Source of the DNA: Datnioides undecimradiatus
Taxonomy: Eukaryota; Chordata; Actinopteri; Lobotiformes; Datnioididae
Direction of reading: 5' to 3'
Length of the DNA: 64,000 nt
Assembly: GCA_008933995.1 (NCBI GenBank)
Contig: WARS01000011.1
Coordinates: forward strand, 19,272,516 to 19,336,515
The position numbers were made by a program, and so were the translations under genes. Under the pieces are notes generated by a model. The model saw nothing but the letters and a program-made list of their open reading frames with translations, was not told the DNA's origin and made no database searches. Below, one piece after another: positions 1 to 24,099 of the stretch (within the stretch, counting starts at the first letter, position 1; each line of letters starts with the position of its first letter).

Positions 1-1100
1 AATCGACCTTTGACCGTTTGGATCTAAAAGGTCACCGTTTCATCATTTTATCCAAACGGACGCTTACTTGCGTGAAGTTCCTCTCGTTATTTGTGCAAGA
101 AATCTCGATCTGTTGCCAAAACTGTGTGACGCGAGAACATAAAGACAGAGCAGGACACACCACACCTGCCTTGCACAACAGCAGCTGTGATCAAACAAAC
201 GCTCTGCCTTTGACCAATAACTTTGTTTCACGGAACTGCGTTTGCAAAAACAAAAAAAAATTAAAATTGCAACACAGCAACAATTGCACAACCCAACAGC
301 GTTTTGTGCACATAAAAGAAGCCCAGGTAATAAAGTAGAAGACGTGTTTTAAGAACTCTGTCTTTAACTTTAAACCTTTTCATTTGCCTCGGGTATTGAG
401 AGTTGTGCTGGGTTCGCGTTCGGCGCAATCTAGATGTTAGCTATTGGTGTTAGATGCTAGGTGTTGTGCTAGATGTTAGCCGCAGCAGTTCGCAGCCTCC
501 ATGGATGAATGTACTTTAAAATAAATTTGCAACATGGATAAATGACGCGTGGAGCGCGATTAGGACAGTGTACAAAGAAATCGTTGAACAGGTTAAAACA
601 GGTCCGCCACTCCTTTTTTGCCAACTGCAGGTAAAGAATGAGGAAAGAACCATGACTCAGCTGCACTTCCCAAGAATCAGCGCACACATGATTAAACGTA
701 CAAACAACCCTTGCAAAGGATCCTCAGTCTGACTCCAGCCCAGTTTAATGCACAACATGAATGCTCTCTGTAGGTCAATGGTCTATGATGCTCTCTGTGA
801 ATGAAACGTCCATAAATCAGCTTAAAATCAGGAAAAACGCAGAACTTGCCTGAAAAACATCACGTTTCATCATGTTTCTTCTGTGTTAAAGTGTTGGAGT
901 GTTAGCAGTCTGAACAGTCATGAGTGTGTTATAAAGACACACTGCTAACAGCTAATTCGGCTAACTGCTAACGGTGCAAGTTCTAAAAAAGTACAAGATA
1001 AGGAAATCAAACTGAGGCTCAGGCTGGAGCCGACAGACAGGTTTGTTTATTAACTGCATTAGTTTTCATTTTTAAAATTGTGTTTCTTTATAATTTGGTC
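1..1100. other. intergenic stretch left of GTSE1
   Basis: No coding exon with plausible splice sites and recognisable protein similarity was seen on either strand. The part nearest GTSE1 (about 1000-1364) is probably that gene's 3' untranslated region, because GTSE1 runs on the minus strand and stops at 1365. The stretch 440-480 and 940-975 is rich in GTTAGC/GCTAAC words, a low-complexity habit repeated in several introns here. The open frames present are short and carry no recognised domain. Confidence 0.5.
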
Positions 1101-1174
1101 TTGAGTGACAAGTGTCGAGGTTTCCACGGAAACAGGAAGGAGCGCAGACGTGGACGGTCGTGACATTAACAACA

Positions 1175-1180
1175 TTTATT
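1175..1180 (-). terminator. candidate poly(A) signal of GTSE1
   Basis: A canonical AATAAA on the minus strand lies about 185 nt past the GTSE1 stop codon. A second AATAAA is at 1046-1051. Which one is used cannot be told from sequence; position makes the first the better candidate. Confidence 0.4.
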
Positions 1181-1364
1181 CAGACGTTCAATAAGAGCAG
1201 CGAGACGGAGACAAGGAAAAGTACAATCAGGTTCAGGAAAACTGAATATTTTCATTTAAAACATAAAACTCTGCTTCAGTCAAGTGTTCGGATAAAAACT
1301 CGTCAGCTCGGGAGGCGGGAGACCAGTTCTGCTGCACAGATCCGGGTCCTGAGGCGGATCTGGA

Positions 1365-4300
1365 TCAGAAGGACAGGTTGATGAGTGGAGCGTTGTTCTC
1401 TCGTTTGTCTTCTGGACTCCACTTGATGAGCGGGGAGCTCAGGTCGATCAGCTGCTGAAGGAGCAAAACAAAAAACAGGTTTTAATCTAAAAACGATCCT
1501 CCGCAGACGGACACCGGCTGAGCCGACAGTTACCTGATTAGAGGCGCAGATCTTGCCGCTGGTCCGGATCAGGTCGGGGGTGTTGGTCAAGTCGATGAGC
1601 AGTTTCTCTTGAGGCTGCAGAGTCGGAGCTGGAAGATCCAACAGGAGAACCTGAGGAGAGAACAGGAGGAGAGAACAGGTGGAGGCTCCTTCACCTTCAG
1701 CTCTACAACGACCTCCAACCATCGGGTGTGGGTGTGTGTGACCTCTGACCTCTTGTGTCTTGTTGCTGCTCTCCTCTGTGGTGTCCAGTTCGATCAGGTT
1801 TCTGGGCTCTGATTCGCTCTGACTTGGCGCTGCAGGATCCAAGCTCTCTGATTGGTCAGGCTGTGGAGGGCTGGTCAGCGGAGCAGCAGCAGGCTCCTCC
1901 TTCTCCTCAAGACAGAAGGGAACGATGTCGGGGACGTCGACAGGCTCCGCCTCCTGTGCGCATACAGGGGCGGGGCTACACAGACATGACAAAATGAGAC
2001 CCCTGAGTCGCCATGGTAACGGGCAGGTGATGTCGCACTTTCTTACTGGCAGTTTAAAAGACTTCACCTGCAGCTTCTCTCCCTCTTGGCTGTGACGGAG
2101 CCGGGGGCGAGGTCAGAGTCTGAGGTGGGAGGCGGTCTTGTGAGGCGGGTCTGGTTGGTTGGCGTGGCGACAGGAAGGGCGGACATCCTGCGCTTCACTG
2201 GGGTGGGGAGGGCCGAGGGGCGCCGCGCCTTCACCTGCAGCATCCTGCAGCTGCCAGCAGAGGGCGTGAGCGGCGTGGCGGAGGGCTTCTGAGGAAGACT
2301 GCGTGAGAGGAAGGCGTTTAATGATGACATCACTGACCTGCAGGTGGGATTTAGGCTTCAGAGCAGTAAATATGAAATACACATGATGTCATCTACCTGT
2401 CCACGCCGCCCGCTGACATCAGCCTCTTTGGCTTCATCTTTGACACGTCTGGAGAAGAAACAGACAGACGGACAGGTGTGTCAGCGAATCAGATTTAGCC
2501 CCTCCCCCTGTACAGTGTTGTGCTTGGCGCCAGTGCATCTGATGTTAAATTGACAGCTCTGACATCATCGGCGTCCCTTACCGTCTCCGTTGGTTACTCC
2601 TCTAACTCCTCCACTGGGAGTTGGTGGGACCAGGGCCTCGGGTTTGGATTTGGTCTTCAGTCCGCTCTGCGAGCGGGCGGAGGCGCTGGTGGAGTTCATG
2701 GTGGTCCTCTCCAAAACTCTCTTGGCCGGCGTCATCTGTAGGGGCGTGGCCTCGGCTCTCTTTAGCGGCGTAGACCTTGTGGCTTTGGCGCGTTCCACCT
2801 CAGGCGGCTTCCTGGCCTGGGTGGACAGCGAGCGGCGGCCTGCGGCTGAGGACGCCGGCTCTGCGGTGGCGTAGACAACTGAGCGGCGTGGCCTGCTCTG
2901 ATTTGCCTGTTTACTGATGCTGCTGGGGGCGGGGCCTGTGGAGCCGCTCAGACTCCGGTTCAGAGAAGAGTTCAGTTTACCTGAGAGGAAACACAACACC
3001 TGTATACTGGATGACTGGATGATGGGACCAGGTGTCGCTAGCTGTTAGCCAGTTAGCTGGATTTTGCTAATTAGCATTTAGAAGGTGGGTGTTTTCTTAG
3101 TAGCTGATCAGTTAGCATGTAGCTGTTAGCTGGTGTCAAAGGACAAATAACACGTCACGTGTTTGAAATTATGAATAAAAACATTTCAAACATGGATGAA
3201 TATGAAACCGTTAGCCGTTAGCATGCGGATCATGACTGACACTTTTTATTAAAACTTAGCTGTTAGCCATTAGCCAACCTTTAGCAGGGGACAGAGATAG
3301 GCTGGAGTTGAAGCTGGACACTGAGGACGAGGATGAGGATGTGTTCTTCCTGTCCGTCACCCTCCTGCTCTGAGGGGGCGGAGCTTTGACACCTGACAGG
3401 TTCCTCACAGCGCCCTGACAAAGACGAGGCGATCAGTTATTTTCACGCCATAATCAATACGATCAGTTACATCAATTGACTGCATCCATCAGGTGGAGCT
3501 GTTCAACCAGATTCCAGTGCTAAACCACCGTGGCTCAGTTTTAAACAGGTGTGTCACCTTGGTGGGCGGGGCCAGTGTACGCTTTCCCAGCAGACTGGAG
3601 TTGAGGGAGGAGTCGCTGATGTCAGACGCCACGCTCGCCGAATCAGAGAGCAGATCCTCGCATGACTCCGCCCTGCTGGAGGGGCGAGAAGATGGGCTAC
3701 GCCTCCAACCCGCCACCGCCTGAAACAGCAGAGGAGCCGACATGTGACACGAACACACCTTCATTCGTCTGTACAGTATTCAAACTGAGGGTCGGGACCC
3801 CTGTGGAGGGTCACAAGGCAGCTCTGAGGGGTCACAGATGATCAGTGAGGGAAGAAAAAGACAAACGCACACACTTCACTAATTTGGCCTGGTTGAGCCT
3901 GGAATGGCCTGGTTGAGCCTGGAATGGCCTGGTTGAGCCTGGAATGGCCTGTGTTTTGCACGCTTTTGTGCAGATTAATCAAATAAAGTTTAATATGCTA
4001 ATTAGCTTCAGAGGTGCTGGGAAAACTTTATTACCCACATGACTCAGGCTCCAGGCGAGCCACTCACCCTTGTTTCCAGTGTTTGTGTTAAGCTAAGCTA
4101 ATGCTAATACTAAGACCCCCTTGCAGACGGTCGCTCTAAGGGAACTCTCTTGATTCCCAGACGCAGTTGTCAGGACTGAATGTGATCTGGAGCAGATCTC
4201 CTTCACTCACTGATCCATTACGTCCACCTCCTGCTGCAGGACGAGCTCGTCAACAACTCATTGATTGTGTAACTGTTCAATGTCGCCTCCATCGTCTTCA

Positions 4301-5782
4301 TGTCCTACAACCGCCCTCGACTTGTAAACAGACCATAATAATGACAGGTACAGCAGAAACACTGGAAGAACACTGAAGCAGAGGCTCACAGGGCTCTCAG
4401 CTCAGGTTAGAACCAGATCACATGTTTTGTTTAAAGCAAGATCTGACGACATAACACCCGTCCTGTTTTATAGACCCGAGGATTAAAAAATAAGAATCAA
4501 ACTCGACTCCTACTTTGCTCGGTGGCTGCAGTCTGGTTTTCTCCACTTTGCTCCTGCTGGCTGAACAGGAAGTTGCAGGGCCTGCCAGTTTGCTGGGCAG
4601 CACGACACCCAGCGTGGCTCTCCCTCGCAGCCCCGTCCTGGGCTGAGCGTTGGCCACAGGGCTGGAGGTGCTGAGTCTGGTGGATGCAACTGGGCGGGCA
4701 AATGAGTTTGTGTTGGCGGACGCGAGCCGCGCGGATGAAGCCACGTTGGCAGGGCGGGTGGATGAAGCGGGGTTGGTGGTGCTTCTCCTCAGCAGGCGCT
4801 GCTGGACAGCAGGCGGCAGCTGCTTCATGGGACTGTCCTGCACACAGAAGGTCTGGCGTTTGATGGGGCTGAGCGCGCTGGCGGTCTGGCTGAGCACGCC
4901 CAGTTTGGCTTCAGCGTCCTGGACGAACTCGTCTCCGTCGGTTGTGGTCTCTGAGGTCGTCACGGTGGTCTTATCATCCTCGCTGTGCGGCCGACTGAGC
5001 TCGCCGCTCTGCAGCTGGTCGGCTAGCCTGTGGGCTTCCTGACACACAGCGTCCAGCTGATCTCCGGTCAGCGGACTCCAGCTCGCCTGCACGCCTCCAC
5101 CTTCAAGCTGAGAGGCCACGTTAACGGACACACACCTCTCCTTATGGCTGACGGGACCCATGAACACCTCATCGTCTTCTTCATCATCATCTTTGGAGCT
5201 GCAGAGCAAAAGCAAAACATCGTTTTAACACGAACCAAAGAAAGTGATGAGACCAGACGTTGTAGCGGTAGTTCCCCAGCAGGTGGCGACAGTTTGACTG
5301 CTCCCTGTCACGAAGGAATGCATGCGGTGTGACCTGAAGGTCTGAACCCTTTATTTGTTCATTCTAAAGTTGAGTTCATGTTCATTATAAACCGACCTGA
5401 CATTAATACAGATCAGATGCTCTGATCCCTTTTCTTCGGCTTTACAGTTAAACTTAAGGCTTTGGGCCAACTGCAGGTCTACTGCAACCCCCTCTTTACT
5501 TGTCCTTGCCAATCGTCTCTGAACCACTGGCTTCCCATTAAGTTACAGATTCATTTTCATTTCAATATATATAGCGCCAATTCACAACCAAAGTCATCTC
5601 AGGGCACTTTACAAACAGGGCGGGTCTAGACCAGGCTCATTACTATAATTACACCCAACAGTTCCACCATGAGCAAGCACCTGGAGACAGTGGCAAAGAA
5701 AAACTTCCTGACCGGTTGGGGGGAATGTGAGTGTGTGTGTGTGAGTGAGTGAGTGAGTGAGTGAGTGAGTGAGTGAGTGAGT

Positions 5783-5830
<48 letters not shown>

Positions 5831-6705
5831 AATTTTAAAGGAGTCTTGTTCTAGCATATAAAGCCCCTTAATGGTACCACGAGTATGCCATGAGCCGGCC
5901 ATGATCCCTTCGTCGCTGGGAGGTGTCCTAGGTCTTCTGACCAGGGTCTACTGGCCTTCCATGGCTCCACACAGGAAACAAAGGATAACAAAGGATGTCT
6001 TTGATTCATGACGGCCATCTGTCCACTGGGCACTTTTGTTCAAATCTGCATTTCTCTCACCCTTCTTGTCTCCGAGTGCCGTGTTTTTGAATCGATGGAT
6101 GTTCTGGTGAGACATATTTCTGTGAAATGTGCTGACAATGTTGTGCAAACCCTAAACACACTAAAACCTGTATCGTGCATTGACAGCATTGTTGATCCTT
6201 GACCCTTCATGCTTGATTATGGCAGCCAGACGTTGAGTTTGCAGATGTGGGTGAGAATACTGAACTGACACTGAAATGTTTCTGGGAAATTAAGATCTTA
6301 AAACCTCCATCTCCTGTGGAAGCTGCATCTTTTTGGTGGTTATGGAAATATATTCAGACTGCACATGTTTCCGTCTGATGAATTATTAACCATCCATAGC
6401 AGCTTGTAACAATAAATATTGCTGGTATCAAAATGAGCACAGGTGATTCTGGCTCGGTCACTTCCGCAGTGACCGAAACAGGGTTCGACAGAAAGGTGTT
6501 TCTTACCTGGCAGGTGACAGAGAGACATCGAAGTCAAACTTCTCATCGGGCAGGAAGAACAGATCTGCTCAGAGACGCAAACATGGTTCATAAATCAGTT
6601 CATAAATCAGTTCATAAATCACCCTAAGATGGCGTTAGCTGTGTATGAATGCCGACTCGCGGTCAGTGTGCGTGTGAACTCACCGCTGTTGGCTCGACAG
6701 TCCAT
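1365..6705 (-). CDS. gtse1: G2 and S phase-expressed protein 1 (GTSE1)
   Basis: GTSE1 is a cell-cycle protein that binds microtubules and EB1, recruits clathrin to the spindle, and restrains p53 in G2. Eleven coding exons, written high to low: 6705-6684, 6564-6507, 5198-4514, 3719-3558, 3414-3279, 2980-2582, 2448-2397, 2298-2068, 1975-1750, 1650-1534, 1454-1365. They join in phase to 2178 nt, 725 aa; the human protein is about 720-740 aa. The N-terminus carries the family signature LPDEKFDFDVSLSPAS, followed by an acidic run and DEVFMGPV. The middle is Ser/Arg/Pro-rich, basic and low in predicted structure. The C-terminus has five clathrin-box-like motifs (LIELD, LLDLP, LIDLT, LIDLS, LINLS), as in mammalian GTSE1. 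The start was chosen because exon 1 (MDCRANS) splices in phase into the conserved N-terminal block. The exon 7/8/9 junctions were chosen by phase; other acceptors nearby give stops or frame loss. Identity is secure; exact small-exon edges are slightly less so. Confidence 0.93.
3886..3951. repeat. 20-bp tandem repeat, about 3.3 copies
   Basis: The unit GGCCTGGTTGAGCCTGGAAT is repeated three times without change and then breaks off, inside the GTSE1 intron between the exons at 3719-3558 and 5198-4514. Perfect copies suggest a young array. Confidence 0.9.
4068..4107. repeat. fragment of an interspersed repeat
   Basis: This segment (TTGTTTCCAGTGTTTGTG, then a TAAGCTAAGCTAA run) is a degraded single arm of the fold-back element described at 49561-49898. 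It lies in a GTSE1 intron. Confidence 0.5.
5565..5725. repeat. dispersed teleost-type repeat in GTSE1 intron 2
   Basis: The block beginning ATATAGCGCCAATTCACAAC, through CAGGGCACTTTACAAACAGG, to the CACCATGAGCAAGCACCTGG section matches from memory a sequence scattered through many fish genomes. I cannot name its family with certainty. It runs directly into the microsatellite at 5726-5827, and it lies in the 1.3-kb intron between the exons at 5198-4514 and 6564-6507. Confidence 0.6.
5726..5827. repeat. compound microsatellite (TG)n-(GAGT)n-(GA)n
   Basis: About 100 bp of TG, then GAGT tetramers, then uninterrupted GA. It abuts the end of the dispersed repeat at 5565-5725. Likely length-variable between individuals. 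Confidence 0.95.
6580..6623. repeat. 12-bp triplication in GTSE1 intron 1
   Basis: Three consecutive copies of a unit reading CATAAATCAGTT, the last one incomplete, lie about 20 bp upstream of the second coding exon of GTSE1 (gene on the minus strand). Confidence 0.8.
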
Positions 6706-7109
6706 CCCGGTGTTGGTCCTTCTCTGTGGTAAAACAGATTGATCCGGATCAGACCGACAGCGGGACACTGAGCTTTGGCACCAAACTACAACAACAGTGA
6801 TTCACACGGACGCTAACAAACAGCTTGGAAAATGAGTTTAAACGTGAATTTTCAACGCTGCGCTAACTTTAACGACGGGATGCTAACCAGCTAGCTAGCC
6901 AAAAAGCAAACGTTAACCGACACGAGCTTTAAACACTCGGTTTGGTTCGTTCAGCAGCTCGCGAGAACCACACGCAGTTCCTGTTTAACCAAAATAAAAA
7001 CGACAAACCTCAAAGTCCTCTGAAAACTCGCAAATCTTCTTTTCTGATTCGCATTCAAACTGCGACGAGAAAACATATAGCCACACAAACAATTCAAATC
7101 TCCTGCGCC

Positions 7110-7220
7110 GCTGCTCACGTGACTCTAACGCGCGCAGCCATTGGTCGTGGGCATATTACGGAGAGTTTAGCAGATTTGTGGGGATTGTAGTCCTTAGCGC
7201 AAAAACTCTGCTTCCGGGTT
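7110..7220 (-). promoter_or_regulatory. candidate GTSE1 promoter
   Basis: A GC-rich patch 400-500 bp upstream of the GTSE1 ATG carries several classical proximal-promoter motifs: an E-box TCACGTGAC at 7115-7123, an NF-Y CCAAT box read on the minus strand at 7140-7144, a minus-strand ACTACAATCCC at 7180-7192 resembling the ZNF143/THAP11 element, and an ETS-type CTTCCGGG at 7211-7218. NF-Y boxes are typical of late cell-cycle genes such as GTSE1. A clear CHR element was not found; only TTTAAA variants at about 6838 and 6928 were seen. The transcription start was not located. Confidence 0.55.
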
Positions 7221-10200
7221 CCGGTAAACAGGATTCTAAATGTTTTCCAATTAAAATATCTAAAAATTAGCTTTCACATTGACAAATAAGAGCAAATTAA
7301 CAGAACAACAACAACAAAAACACAAAGAAATGTATATATTTCATTTATAGTGATGGTTTTAGTGTTTTGATCATAAAAATAAAAAGTTTAAAGCTGTAAA
7401 TAGACACGTTAGTAATAAGTAACAGTTTTTAGTTTAGGAATTGATAAATTGAATTAAATCAAATTAAAAACAAAACAAAAGAGATCCTGTTTGTTTGTTT
7501 GTTTGTTTGTTGAGAGAAAATGTAAAAAGTATAAAATCGAGTTGACAGCTAAGAGGACACTTCCTGTCACAGTAACAGAGAAAGAAGACAGCTCATAAAA
7601 CAGTCCCACCAGAAGGTCCAGTTAGAGCATTCAGCAGTGTCTCTACAGTTAATGGACTTTGCCCAGTTGTCGTGGAAATACACAATTTGAGATTTCCTGG
7701 TGTCAGACTTCACGGCTGCTCTGGATGCACAATCAGCTCAGGCTGTTTACCACGTTCAGACTTTCTCTTGGCCAGTGAATACACATATAGACACGGCTTT
7801 TACATTTATTCTTGCATATCTCAAGAGGAAAAAGTCAACACACACGAATCCATGACAAAAATCTTTCAGACACCCTGTAACACTGACACAGACCACTGGG
7901 GGGCCACAGGGGCGTATTTGAGAAACCTGTGCATAAAGACAAGACAGGTGGATAAAGACAAGACAGAAACTATAATATGATTAAAAACTACATGTCTTCA
8001 TACTGATTCAGCTGCAGTGACGAGGTGAGAGGTTAAAAGTCATAGATGAGTGGAAAGCTGAAGTTAATATAAGATGGTTATCAATAGCTAAATGGATCAA
8101 ACAGTAGAGCCTGACTGACAGGGAGGAAGGTAAATATCGTTTTTGGGGGGAAGAAGTCATTGATTACCAATATGGCAGCTGATATATAGAATTTTTTAAG
8201 GTTTAAGGAGTGTTTCTCTTTGTTTGTGCAGCATTTTTGCAGCATTATGACTCTAAATATGTACACACAGGGCCAATCTCTTGAACAAATAACTTTATTA
8301 AACAGTATATTTCCATTTAACACTCTTTATATAACTTAGGGAAAGCTCTTAGTCTGCATTATACACAAGAAAAAACTGTTTACATAGTGGCTAACTTTAG
8401 AAATATAAGAAAATGAACCATTAATATGATCTGAACTTAAATCCACACAGGCTCTGTTGAATAGACACAGCTCTATGTAGCCTGACAACACTCAGGTTAT
8501 TTCTCTTTAACATGCAGCTAACATAAAATAAAAATCTATAATAATGACTAAAGGTAGCAGTTAAACAGCTGAACTATTCAGCTTTTGCCTCTTAGAGTTG
8601 TTGATGTATGAATTCAAGCTTGAACAAATCGGCTTATACACAGTTTGATTTAAAAGAAATTAAATTAATCACTCAATAACTCATGAATGATTTAATTCAT
8701 ATAGTTAAATAGAATCAGGTTTAAAATCAATGCACATGAACATCCTGGGAGCATGGAGGGGGTGTTCATCACTGGTCGGCCCTTTTCCCCAGCGGGGGGC
8801 GCTGCTGTTACCTGCGGGGCCGCTTCACTGGCTCTCAGCATCCTCCGTCACCAGCGAGGACAAACAGCGCAGGTCCAGCTCGGGTGCGTTCACTGTCACC
8901 GGCTCCCAGGAGGAAAATCAATCTCAGTCAGCCAGAGGAAACAATTACAGGAGCTGCTTTTCCTGGAAACTAAACCAGTTAAAGGCACATTCCACCAAAA
9001 ATCAGTGTGAAGTTGAGCGGACGGTTTAGATACACGCTGCGGTGCGTAAACACTGTCCCATCCCCTCTGATTCAGCTGTGCGTCACCACACTGTGCAGCC
9101 ACCACGGGAGTTATAGCTGTACACTGGAAATATCAGTGTTTGTTCTGAGACACAATACTGTCGTTAAAACGTGGCCCTTCTCATGTTGTTTCCACTTTTC
9201 TTTTTAATAATCATGTCAGTTTCTTAATGTTATTGTATTTATTTATTCTGTTTTTCTTATAAAAGTTTGTAAATTTATCCTAAAATCGTTTTTTTTCCCT
9301 ATTCCTTGGTGAAATTCTGATCATCTGAAATTCAAAATTCAACATTTTACTGTGAAAATATGACACCTTGTGTATAATATCAGACTTATTTGCCTGTTAA
9401 CATGTAAATAAATTACTAAATTCATTCTGGAAATATAAAAAAGCTGGTTTTGACAATGTACAAACTGTGAATAGAGCTACTTAATTAATAATAAATACTT
9501 TTTATACTATACTATACTTTATACTATTGCCCACAACCTTGTTTTTATAATATTACACTATGATCTTGAATGAATGAGCAACACACAGACACAAAACCGC
9601 ACACGTGTGTAACTGGGGTCAAAGTGAAGGTGGAGGAGGTGGAATATGGGTGTGTTGGGTTCTTATATAAAAGTGCAGTAACACCTGCTGAGTAGGAAAC
9701 CTGTTGATGGTCGCTGCACGATGGGCTCTGGTTGTTTGAATGAGCATCTCACGTGTTTCTGTGAGTCACCGTCGCTGTGGTGGCTTCACTCAGGAGTTGG
9801 GAAAAGGTATTTCATACGTTTGACGTAAAGGGCAGAGGATGGGTCCTCAGCCCGTGCTCTTTGTTTTCTGGTGTGAAGCTGCGTCACAAACATCCTGCTC
9901 TGGAAGTTGTTTTTGAACTTTTAATACGTTTTGGAAAATCCAACATTTGACATTTACTTTAAACTCTTCTGTCTACAAACACGTGTGTCAGTAAGATACC
10001 CCCCTCCTTCTCCATTAGAGCTGAGTGACTCTAAACATGTCAGTCACAGATCCTTAAAGTTACAACTCAACACAAAGCTAACCTGAACTCGTCACCGTCG
10101 GCTCCCGTCAGCAAACCGACGCGCTGCAGATTAAACGAGCTCTGACTACGTCTGAACATCAACATGAATATTTACAGGTCAGAAACTGACTGATCGACCA

Positions 10201-10515
10201 CCTCACAAACATTCTTCTCCTAAACAACAACTGCAGAGTTCATGTCTATTAAAGTAAAGAAGATAAACATCAGTCTGTGTGAACGAGCCGCCGTCGCCGC
10301 CGCTCTGCACACGACCACAAACACACCTGGAAACTCTTCTGCTTCCTGGAATCTAAAAACCAGCGGGTGAACTCCTGACGGGAACCAATCAGATGAGTCT
10401 GTTCTTAAAAAGTTTTTTTCACTCCTCGGCTCTCAGAAGAACCAGAACTCTCGCCGTAACAAACAGTACGAACAGACCATCGTAGCAGGAAGTGGTCAGG
10501 TTGGGGGGCGGGGTT
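7221..10515. other. gap between GTSE1 and ATP2B1, probably including the ATP2B1 3' UTR
   Basis: AT-rich and free of recognisable genes apart from the doubtful exon-like frame at 8825-8902. ATP2B1 ends at 10516 on the minus strand, so the upper part is presumably its 3' UTR. Minus-strand AATAAA hexamers occur at 9238-9247 (two overlapping), 8294-8299 and 7805-7810; none can be preferred from sequence. A short TTTG repeat lies at about 7490-7513. Confidence 0.5.
8825..8902 (-). other. unassigned exon-like reading frame (possible terminal exon)
   Basis: On the minus strand, an AG at 8904-8903 preceded by a pyrimidine stretch is followed by 25 codons and a TGA at 8827-8825. The frame reads PVTVNAPELDLRCLSSLVTE then DAESQ and has coding-like codon use (many GAG, CTG, GTG). 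It stands in a GC-rich island within AT-rich sequence. I do not recognise the peptide, and no upstream partner exon was found between here and ATP2B1. It could be an alternative last exon, the end of an unseen gene, or chance. Confidence 0.25.

Positions 10516-24099
<13,584 letters not shown>

Noticed and set aside
18-338. Open frame of 106 codons at the left edge
   Set aside because: Low-complexity, no domain, no splice context, and begins in unremarkable AT-rich DNA.
1953-1953. Acceptor at CACAG|GAGGCGGAG for GTSE1 exon 9
   Set aside because: It leaves a phase mismatch with the preceding exon; the acceptor 22 bp upstream (boundary 1975) restores the frame.
2286-2288. Acceptor CTCAG|AAG for GTSE1 exon 8
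   Set aside because: It would fit only if exon 7 were read in another frame; CACGCAG|TCTT (2298) is in phase with both neighbours.
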